This document shows, piece after piece, positions 1-5,591 of a stretch of 6,099 nucleotides of DNA (positions within the stretch are counted from its first letter, which is position 1; every line of letters begins with the position of its first letter). Where the stretch lies: positions 1 through 6,099 of the forward strand of contig CAYHEX010000266.1 of assembly GCA_964355365.1 (NCBI GenBank), read 5' to 3'. The position numbers and the translations under genes were made by a program. This DNA is from SCUN01 sp964355365. GTDB lineage: Bacteria > Acidobacteriota > Vicinamibacteria > Vicinamibacterales > SCN-69-37. The notes under the pieces are model-generated. The model saw only the letters and a list, made by a program, of their open reading frames with translations. It had not been told where the DNA came from and did no database searches.

Positions 1-1197
1 ACCGGTGAGGAGCGGGTCGACGAGGATCGTGCGGTTGCCGTTGTTCCAGTCGAGCGCGACGAGTCCGGATTCACCCGGGGCGAGCCGCGCGGCGTCGGCA
101 GAGAGCGCCGCGTTCGTGGCCTCGTCACCGCCGCACACGACCTCGACCCACCAACGGAGCAGGTCGCCGACCGCGGACTGACCGGCCTCGACACCGTAGT
201 AGCCGGGCATCACCGAACCGTTGACGGTGCCGCAGATGCCGGGCACGACGGGTGCGATGCCGGTGGCCGGCGTGATCGCGATGTCGCACGTGGAGGTGCC
301 GATGATCTTGACCAGCGTGCCGGCGGTGATGCCCGCACCGATCGCGCCGTAGTGCGCGTCGAATGCGCCCATCGCGATCGGCATTCCTGCCGCGAGACCA
401 AAGGCGGCAGCCCACTCATCACACAGGTCGCCGGCCGCCGTGTCGGATGACCAGGCCATGTCGAAGAGGCGCGAGCGCAGCGCGGCGAGTTTCGGGTCGA
501 GCCGCGTCAGGAACGCCTCTGACGGCAGGCCGCCCCACGCTTCGGAGTACATCGCTTTGTGGCCGGCCGCGCAGACACCGCGCCGCAACGCGGCCGGATC
601 GCTGACGCCGCCGAGCACCGCCGGAATGTAGTCGGCCAGTTCCACCCACGAGTGGGCCGCATCGAACACGTCGGGCGCAACCTTCAGGCAGCGCCAGATC
701 TTCGACCAGAACCACTCGGAGGAATACGTGCCGCCGATCACCGCGAGGTACTGCGGCGCATGTTCAGCCGCGATGGCCGTGATCGCGGCGGCCTCGTCCG
801 CGCCGGTGTGGTCCTTCCACAGCCACGCGTGCGCGGCCGGATTCGCCGCCCACGTCGGATCGAGCGCCAGCGGGCGCGCGCGGACATCGACCGGAATCGG
901 CGTGGAGCCCGTCGTGTCGACGCCGATGCCGATCACGCGATCGCGCGCAAAGGCCGGGTCACTTGCGGCCGCGGCCGCGAGCGCCGCGGGCACCGCGGCC
1001 TTCATCCCGGCGAGGTAGTCCGCGGGATTCTGCCGCGCCAGATGCGGGTCGCGCGCATCGATGATCACGCCCCCCTGGCCGGTGGGGTAGTCGAAGACGC
1101 TCTGGCCGAGGATGTGTCCGTTCGCGCAGTCAACGACGACCGCGCGCACCGAGCCGGTGCCGAAATCCAGACCGATCGTGAAGGACCGCGCCGCCAT
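1..1197 (-). CDS. araB: L-ribulokinase (FGGY-family sugar kinase, AraB type), C-terminus outside window
   Basis: Cytoplasmic kinase expected to phosphorylate L-ribulose with ATP to L-ribulose 5-phosphate in L-arabinose catabolism. The visible part is 399 residues; AraB proteins are about 560, so roughly the last 160 lie beyond the left edge. Seen directly: the N-terminal FGGY phosphate loop GLDFGTGSVRA (residues 9-19), GVDTTGST (92-99), WKDH (126-129), GGTYSSEWFWSK (154-165), AGHK (212-215), GAFDAH with the likely catalytic Asp280 (278-282), and the nucleotide-site motif IIGTSTCD (298-305), followed by GSVMPGYYGVEAGQSA. IIGTSTCD and the GVEAGQS segment are typical of AraB and differ from xylulokinase or glycerol kinase. 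The ATG lies 3 bases after the isomerase stop and has no clear Shine-Dalgarno, so translation is probably coupled to that gene. The family call is firm. Substrate is inferred from similarity; another 2-ketopentose is possible. Confidence 0.93.
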   Translation of the reverse strand, partial: MAARSFTIGLDFGTGSVRAVVVDCANGHILGQSVFDYPTGQGGVIIDARDPHLARQNPADYLAGMKAAVPAALAAAAASDPAFARDRVIGIGVDTTGSTPIPVDVRARPLALDPTWAANPAAHAWLWKDHTGADEAAAITAIAAEHAPQYLAVIGGTYSSEWFWSKIWRCLKVAPDVFDAAHSWVELADYIPAVLGGVSDPAALRRGVCAAGHKAMYSEAWGGLPSEAFLTRLDPKLAALRSRLFDMAWSSDTAAGDLCDEWAAAFGLAAGMPIAMGAFDAHYGAIGAGITAGTLVKIIGTSTCDIAITPATGIAPVVPGICGTVNGSVMPGYYGVEAGQSAVGDLLRWWVEVVCGGDEATNAALSADAARLAPGESGLVALDWNNGNRTILVDPLLTG

Positions 1198-1200
1198 CGT

Positions 1201-2334
1201 CTAGCCGACGAGGATGGGGCTGACGACGTCGAGCACGTCCGGGCCGGTGCCCCTGGCGCGCGCGGCGTCGAGTTCGTCCTTCTTCGCGTAGATGCGCACG
1301 GCCTTCAGCGCGAGGTTCGCAAAGTTGATCATGCTGCGTTCCATCGCGCGTGTCGGATCGTCGCGATAGGTGAACTGATCCTGGCTGTAGAAGCCGCGGT
1401 AGTCGCGTAGGAACGTGGTGAACAGATAGTCGACCGACTCCGGAATCGAGATCGTGCCGAAGATGAGGTCCTGGTCGTTGCGGCCCTGGCGCGCGTCGTT
1501 GATGTCGAACTTGTGAATCTGGATGCCGGCGAATGCGGCCAGATCGCAGGCCGTCGATGCGGTCGTGCCTTCCATCTTCTGATGGCCGTAGTCGATCGTG
1601 AGCCCGCAGTTGTTGCCGCCCGAGATCTCATTGACGCGCTTCGCCACAAGAATGGCCGACGCGGCGGTCGGGACGATCATGAACAACTCGCGCGGCTCGT
1701 ACGGCTTCGGCTCGATCGCGAGCTTGATGCCGGCGGCGAGACACGCCGTGTTCACGGTCACGAGCGCTTCGGTGAACCACTCGATCGACTGCAGGTAGTC
1801 GATCTGGAAGTGGTAGTCGGCGCCGTCCGAGCCCGGCCACACGCTGATCACGGGAATGTTGAGCGCCTTGCAGATCTCGACGGCCTTCAGAATCTCGTCG
1901 AGCGCCGCGCGCCGCAGCGCGGGATCCGGATTGCAGGGCCCGCCGAGCCGGAAGAGGGGATTCGTCCAGGTGTTGATGTTGCACGCCGGGATGGTCATGC
2001 CGAGATCGGCGAGGAATCCAGTCTTTGCCCGTTCCACCGCCGACCAGTCGATGTCGCCGTTCAGCGTCTTCTCGAACACGCTCTGATGAATCTCGATCGC
2101 GTCGATGCCGGCGGCCTTCGTGCGTCGGCACTGGCCTTCGAACGTGTTGCCGAAGTCCGCGTTATCCGAGTGATAGCCGAGCGGTGCGAACCGGTCGTAG
2201 AAATCTCCGGCCGACCAATGACCCACGCTGTGGTGAATGTCGAGCGCGTTCAGCAGCTCGAGCGAGCGCGAGCGGTCGAGCGGTCCGTGAAAACTCTGGG
2301 CGAGCGCAATCTGATCCGGGCTGAACCGTGACAT
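1201..2334 (-). CDS. Xylose isomerase-family TIM-barrel sugar isomerase
   Basis: A 377-residue protein resembling class I xylose isomerases (about 385-395 residues), which interconvert aldoses and ketoses using two divalent metals. Seen motifs, with the family role by alignment from memory: His83 in AIEIH (the ring-opening His), NTWTNPLFRLG (121-131), WPGSDG (166-171), EPKPYEP with metal ligand Glu208 (208-214), DYGH with Asp248 and His251, FDIND with Asp277 (276-280), NDQDLIFG with Asp287 and Asp289 (286-293), and Asp319 in SQDQF. All expected metal positions are filled, but the ligand that is Glu in XylA (usually E-x-G/N-H) is Asp248 here. The start at 2334 is chosen because AAGGAG lies 6 bases upstream and the family homology begins here; the reading frame is open further to 2646, but that part overlaps the TPR gene. 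It sits 3 bases before an AraB-type kinase, so a substrate such as L-arabinose is plausible. A role on D-xylose or another aldose is not excluded. Confidence 0.88.
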   Translation of the reverse strand: MSRFSPDQIALAQSFHGPLDRSRSLELLNALDIHHSVGHWSAGDFYDRFAPLGYHSDNADFGNTFEGQCRRTKAAGIDAIEIHQSVFEKTLNGDIDWSAVERAKTGFLADLGMTIPACNINTWTNPLFRLGGPCNPDPALRRAALDEILKAVEICKALNIPVISVWPGSDGADYHFQIDYLQSIEWFTEALVTVNTACLAAGIKLAIEPKPYEPRELFMIVPTAASAILVAKRVNEISGGNNCGLTIDYGHQKMEGTTASTACDLAAFAGIQIHKFDINDARQGRNDQDLIFGTISIPESVDYLFTTFLRDYRGFYSQDQFTYRDDPTRAMERSMINFANLALKAVRIYAKKDELDAARARGTGPDVLDVVSPILVG

Positions 2335-2346
2335 CTGTGACTCCTT
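2335..2346 (-). promoter_or_regulatory. Ribosome binding site of the isomerase gene
   Basis: AAGGAG is read on the minus strand at 2346-2341, with 6 bases before the ATG at 2334. It is the clearest Shine-Dalgarno sequence in the left block, and it fixes the isomerase start against the longer open frame that runs into the TPR gene. Confidence 0.75.
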
Positions 2347-2358
2347 CGTGGTCAATAG

Positions 2359-2364
2359 ATTATC
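2359..2364 (-). promoter_or_regulatory. Possible internal -10 element before the isomerase gene
   Basis: GATAAT on the minus strand matches the sigma-70 -10 consensus at five of six positions. It sits in the only AT-rich patch of this junction and overlaps the TAA stop of the upstream lipoprotein gene. A transcript starting about 7 bases downstream would carry a leader of roughly 18 bases that includes the AAGGAG. No recognisable -35 is seen 16-18 bases upstream (the region is GC-rich coding sequence), so this is weak. Confidence 0.25.
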
Positions 2365-4258
2365 TGATCCCGATCTGCCGCAGCCGCCGCAGATTCTCGA
2401 GCGCGGGTCCGTAGTCGGGCCGAAGCGCGAGCGCCTTCTGCACTTCGCGCATCGCCTCCGGGAATCGACCCGAGGCGGCGAGCGCGCTCGCGAGGTTGTT
2501 GTGCGTGAACGCCGAGTCCGGCACGAGCGCGACCGCCCGCTCGAAATGCCGCACGGCCTCCGCCTTCTGGCCCCGCTGCAGCAATAGGCCGCCGAGGTTG
2601 ATGTGCGCGTCGGGGAAATCCGGGTTGATGGCCAACGCGCGGCCAAACGCGGCTTCGGCTTCGCCGAGACGGTTCATGCGCTCCAGCGCGTTGCCCAGAT
2701 TGAAAAACATGTTCTCGTCGCGCGGCGCCAACTCGGTGGCGCGGCGCAGCTGCGCCACCGACTCGGCCAACCGATTGGTCTCGAGCAACGCCGTGCCCAG
2801 ATCGCTGTGGGCGTTCGCCAGCGTGTCGTCGAGGCGGAGCGCGATCTGCAGCGGCGCCACCGCCTCGGCGAACCGCCCGGCTTCGACGTAGCCGGCGCCG
2901 AGGAACGCCTGATATTTTGCGTTGCCGGGCGCCTGTCTCACGCGCATCTCCGCCATGGCCAGCGTCGCCTGCTGGTCGAGCGCCTCGAACGCCCGAGCGA
3001 GCGTCGACGCGTCTTCGGGTGACTTCGGTAACAACTGCACGGTCAGTTCCGCCATCTCGTCGATCGACCGGGAGCCGATCTGCACCCGCACCGGCGGATG
3101 ACTCGGGTTCGCGTTGTTGCTGTCCGAGTTATCAAACGTGTAGCGCATCGTCAGCTTCGTGCCGCGGGGCAGTGCGATGGGCGTGACAAAGCGGTAGTCC
3201 TGCTGCCAGTGAAAGCTCCAGCGTTTGATCCAGAACAGATCCTTCGTCGTGCCGTCCGGCAGCGTGGCGGTCGCGCGCATGTCGGTGGCCAGATAGTGCG
3301 CGTGCGGGTATACGCTCAGGAGGTCGGCATCGACCGGCAACTCGAACGTGTCCGTGGCGACGTACGCGCGCTCGCCGGCGGGGATGTCGATCACCTTCGA
3401 CGCCAATTTGCCGATCACCGCCGTCTGCGTCGGCGGCGTCGTCGTGAGAAACAGACCGATGGTCGGCTGAATCACCGCGGGCTTGCTCGATGGCGCCAGA
3501 TGCAACTCGACCACCAGATCCGTGCCTTTCTCGAGGCGCCACGGCATGCCGTCCGGAGACACGATCGGGCCGCGGCCCGGCGCCCATCCCACGAACTGAC
3601 CGATCGGATCCTGCACGCCCTCGGAGGACATGCCGTCGAAGCCCGGTTGCCCGTCCTGTCCGTCGAGCCGCCGGGATGCACTCGTGCGGTCCAGGCGAAC
3701 TACCGCATGGTGTATCGGAGCGCCGTTGGTCTTGAACTCCACAGCACGCACAAACGCATCGGCGGTCAGGGTCGTGCGGAACACGAGATTGCGATAGGTG
3801 TCGTCGGTGCGAGCGGCGGCCGTGTAGGCGCGGTCCTGAGTCAGTACCGCATCGGGCGTCCCGAGCGCCCATCCATCAGGAAACACCGGCGCCGGCGGCA
3901 GGTCCGCAGCGTTGCCCTCGGCTGTGCCGGTGGCCACCCATCGCTGGATCGTCTCGATCTGTTCGGGCCGCAGGCCGCGCTCGCCCTGAAACGCGAGGCC
4001 GCCGCGTTCCGGCAGCCATGGCGGCATGTGCCGCTTCATTGTTTCGTCGCCGATCGCGTCCGCGTGTTTCGCGGCATCGGCGTAGGTCAGCAGCGAGAAC
4101 GGCGCCGCCTCGCCCGGCCGATGACAGCCGACGCAATTCGCAAAGACGATCGGTGCGATGTGCTTGTTGTAGGTGACGGCCGTCGGAAACGGCGACCAGC
4201 CCCCGCAACCGGAAGCCGCAACGGTGGACACGACGAGAGCAAGCAGTGTGGATTTCAT
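2360..4258 (-). CDS. Exported lipoprotein: cytochrome c + PHM-like copper monooxygenase domain + TPR repeats
   Basis: A 632-residue protein from the ATG at 4258; a GTG at 4267 would add three residues, and residue numbers here count from that GTG. It has a signal peptide with a lipobox-like ASGC, so Cys21 is probably lipidated. A mono-heme cytochrome c segment (about 30-118) has CVGCH (45-49) and a likely axial Met81 in HMPPW. A region about 160-415 resembles copper type II ascorbate-dependent monooxygenases (peptidylglycine hydroxylase, PHM). It has HH (186-187), ELHL with His256, PHAH with His322/His324, WSFHWQQDY (350-358), and IDEM with Met405. These match the six copper ligands of PHM (three His; two His plus Met). 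Five 34-residue TPRs follow (450-619). The only cysteines are 21, 45 and 48, so the PHM-like part lacks the disulfides of animal PHM. I infer envelope redox chemistry with heme as electron route; substrate unknown. The stop is 25 bases before the isomerase start, so cotranscription is likely. Confidence 0.87.
   Translation of the reverse strand: MKSTLLALVVSTVAASGCGGWSPFPTAVTYNKHIAPIVFANCVGCHRPGEAAPFSLLTYADAAKHADAIGDETMKRHMPPWLPERGGLAFQGERGLRPEQIETIQRWVATGTAEGNAADLPPAPVFPDGWALGTPDAVLTQDRAYTAAARTDDTYRNLVFRTTLTADAFVRAVEFKTNGAPIHHAVVRLDRTSASRRLDGQDGQPGFDGMSSEGVQDPIGQFVGWAPGRGPIVSPDGMPWRLEKGTDLVVELHLAPSSKPAVIQPTIGLFLTTTPPTQTAVIGKLASKVIDIPAGERAYVATDTFELPVDADLLSVYPHAHYLATDMRATATLPDGTTKDLFWIKRWSFHWQQDYRFVTPIALPRGTKLTMRYTFDNSDSNNANPSHPPVRVQIGSRSIDEMAELTVQLLPKSPEDASTLARAFEALDQQATLAMAEMRVRQAPGNAKYQAFLGAGYVEAGRFAEAVAPLQIALRLDDTLANAHSDLGTALLETNRLAESVAQLRRATELAPRDENMFFNLGNALERMNRLGEAEAAFGRALAINPDFPDAHINLGGLLLQRGQKAEAVRHFERAVALVPDSAFTHNNLASALAASGRFPEAMREVQKALALRPDYGPALENLRRLRQIGIR
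2411..2920 (-). repeat. Five tandem tetratricopeptide (TPR) repeats in the lipoprotein C-terminus
   Basis: Residues 450-619 of the lipoprotein fall into five 34-residue units with no insertions. LG, or the equivalent small pair, recurs at positions 7-8 (LG 456-457, 490-491, 524-525, 558-559; LA 592-593). An acidic residue then Ala near positions 19-20, Ala near 27, and Pro at 32 in four of the five units (515, 549, 583, 617) complete the TPR signature. In this family the fold gives a superhelical surface for protein binding. Confidence 0.9.
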
Positions 4259-4289
4259 GCGAAGCACTCGCTGAGATTACACTGCAGAC
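4259..4289. promoter_or_regulatory. Compact divergent promoter region
   Basis: These 31 bases are all that separates the divergent lipoprotein (minus) and amidohydrolase (plus) genes. On the plus strand TACACT (4278-4283) fits a -10 box ending 6 bases before the ATG at 4290. On the minus strand TGTAAT (4281-4276) matches TATAAT at five of six. The two boxes overlap by four bases, so the promoters may compete. Neither strand shows a strong -35; on the minus strand it would lie inside the amidohydrolase gene. A CTGCAG palindrome lies at 4282-4287. The assignment rests on pattern and geometry alone. Confidence 0.45.
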
Positions 4290-5591
4290 ATGCGCCCAGT
4301 CGTCGTTGTTGCAGGTATTGCGCTCATGTTGTGTGCCGCCGTTGTCCGGCCGTCGGCCCACGCACCCCAGGCACGGGGCGCCGGTGCAGGGCAGGCCGAG
4401 GCCGCGTGGTTGCTGAAGCCCGCGCGCGTGTTTGATGGTGACGTGATGCACGAAGGCTGGGCGGTCGTCGTCCGCGGCGCGCGTATTGACGCCGTCGGGC
4501 CGCTCGCCAATCTCGCCGCGCTGAACGCGACGCCTGTGGAACTGCCCGGCGCCACACTCCTGCCGGGCTTGATCGAATCGCATTCGCATGTGCTGCTGCA
4601 TCCGTACAACGAGACATCGTGGAACGATCAGGTCGCGCACGAGACGCTCGCGCTCCGCACGGCGCGGGCCACCGTGGCGCTCAAGGCCACGCTCGACGCC
4701 GGCTTCACGACCATTCGCGATCTGGGCACTGAAGGTGCGGGCTACGCCGACGTCGGACTCAAGCAGGCCGTGCAGCAGGGCATCATCCCGGGGCCGCGCA
4801 TGCTCGTCACCACGCGCGCGATTGTGGCAACCGGCACCTACGGACCGAAAGGCTACACGTCGGAGTGGGACGTGCCGCAAGGCGCGGAGGAAGCCGACGG
4901 CAGCAACCTCATCCGCGTCGTCCGTGATCAGGCGGGCAAAGGCGCGGACTGGATCAAGGTCTACGGCGACTACCGCGCGGGTCCGCGCGGCGAGACGACG
5001 CCGACGTTTTCGCAGGAGGAGATGAACCTCATCGTCTCCACCGCGCGCAGCATCGGGCGGCCGGTATCGGTGCACGCGAGCACGCCGGAAGGGATGCGGC
5101 GCGCCATCCTCGCCGGCGCGGAGACGATCGAGCACGGCGACAACGGCACACCCGAGATCTTCAAGTTGATGGCGGAGCGCAACGTCGCATTCGTCCCGAC
5201 CGTCGCGGCCGGAGACGCCACGACGCAGTATGGTGGCTGGAAGAAAGGGACTGATCCCGAACCGACCAACATCCGCCGCAAGCGCGAGACGTTCAAGATG
5301 GCGCTCGACGCCGGCGTGACCATCGCCAGCGGCTCGGACGTGGGCGTGTTCACCCACGGCGACAACGCGCGCGAACTCGAGATCATGGTGGCCTACGGCA
5401 TGAAGCCGATCGACGCGGTGCGGTCCGCGACGTCGGTCGACGCCAAAGTGCTGCACATGGAGGCGCAGATCGGCCGCGTGGCGACGGGCCTGTTCGCGGA
5501 CCTGATCGCCGTCGACGGCGATCCCACGATCGACATCAAGGCGCTGCGACAGATCAAGCTCGTGATGAAGGGTGGCGCGCGTGTTCGTTAG
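4290..5591 (+). CDS. Secreted metal-dependent amidohydrolase (prolidase/imidazolonepropionase-like subgroup)
   Basis: A 433-residue member of the amidohydrolase superfamily, which hydrolyses amide or related bonds at a metal centre in a TIM barrel. It has a Sec-type signal peptide (about 1-25, likely cut after SAHA) and then the small N-terminal beta-sandwich (about 39-90). Metal-site motifs appear in order: HxH at His98/His100 in GLIESHSH, the presumed carboxylated Lys223 in DWIKVYGDY, His262 in VHAST, His282 in EHGD, and catalytic Asp350 in SGSDVG. The C-terminal segment GLFADLIAVDGDP (400-412) closes the sandwich. The set is complete, so the enzyme is probably active. Related proteins include Xaa-Pro dipeptidases acting on peptides, but the substrate cannot be read from sequence. 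The ATG has no Shine-Dalgarno and a -10-like box 6 bases upstream, hinting at a leaderless mRNA. The following propeller gene overlaps or lies within 43 bases, suggesting one transcript. Confidence 0.92.
   Translation: MRPVVVVAGIALMLCAAVVRPSAHAPQARGAGAGQAEAAWLLKPARVFDGDVMHEGWAVVVRGARIDAVGPLANLAALNATPVELPGATLLPGLIESHSHVLLHPYNETSWNDQVAHETLALRTARATVALKATLDAGFTTIRDLGTEGAGYADVGLKQAVQQGIIPGPRMLVTTRAIVATGTYGPKGYTSEWDVPQGAEEADGSNLIRVVRDQAGKGADWIKVYGDYRAGPRGETTPTFSQEEMNLIVSTARSIGRPVSVHASTPEGMRRAILAGAETIEHGDNGTPEIFKLMAERNVAFVPTVAAGDATTQYGGWKKGTDPEPTNIRRKRETFKMALDAGVTIASGSDVGVFTHGDNARELEIMVAYGMKPIDAVRSATSVDAKVLHMEAQIGRVATGLFADLIAVDGDPTIDIKALRQIKLVMKGGARVR
5567..5571 (+). promoter_or_regulatory. Possible ribosome binding site for the beta-propeller gene
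   Basis: GAAGG (followed by another G) lies 9 bases before a GTG at 5581, inside the amidohydrolase coding end. It favours the GTG as start of the downstream gene over the ATG at 5635, which has only C-rich sequence directly upstream. Confidence 0.4.

Noticed and set aside
559..1410. 283-residue open frame on the plus strand
   Set aside because: It lies antisense to ribulokinase and the isomerase end. Its composition is that of a GC-rich shadow frame, with no motif.
1513..2331. 272-residue open frame on the plus strand
   Set aside because: It is fully antisense to the isomerase, and the translation has no family features.
2335..2646. N-terminal extension of the isomerase frame to 2646
   Set aside because: The extra 104 residues are Arg/Ser/Thr-rich, overlap the TPR coding region in another frame, and are made unnecessary by the AAGGAG and ATG at 2334.
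3098..4435. 445-residue open frame on the plus strand opposite the cytochrome/copper domain gene
   Set aside because: It is Arg-rich low-complexity translation, antisense to the well-supported lipoprotein and overlapping the amidohydrolase start in another frame.
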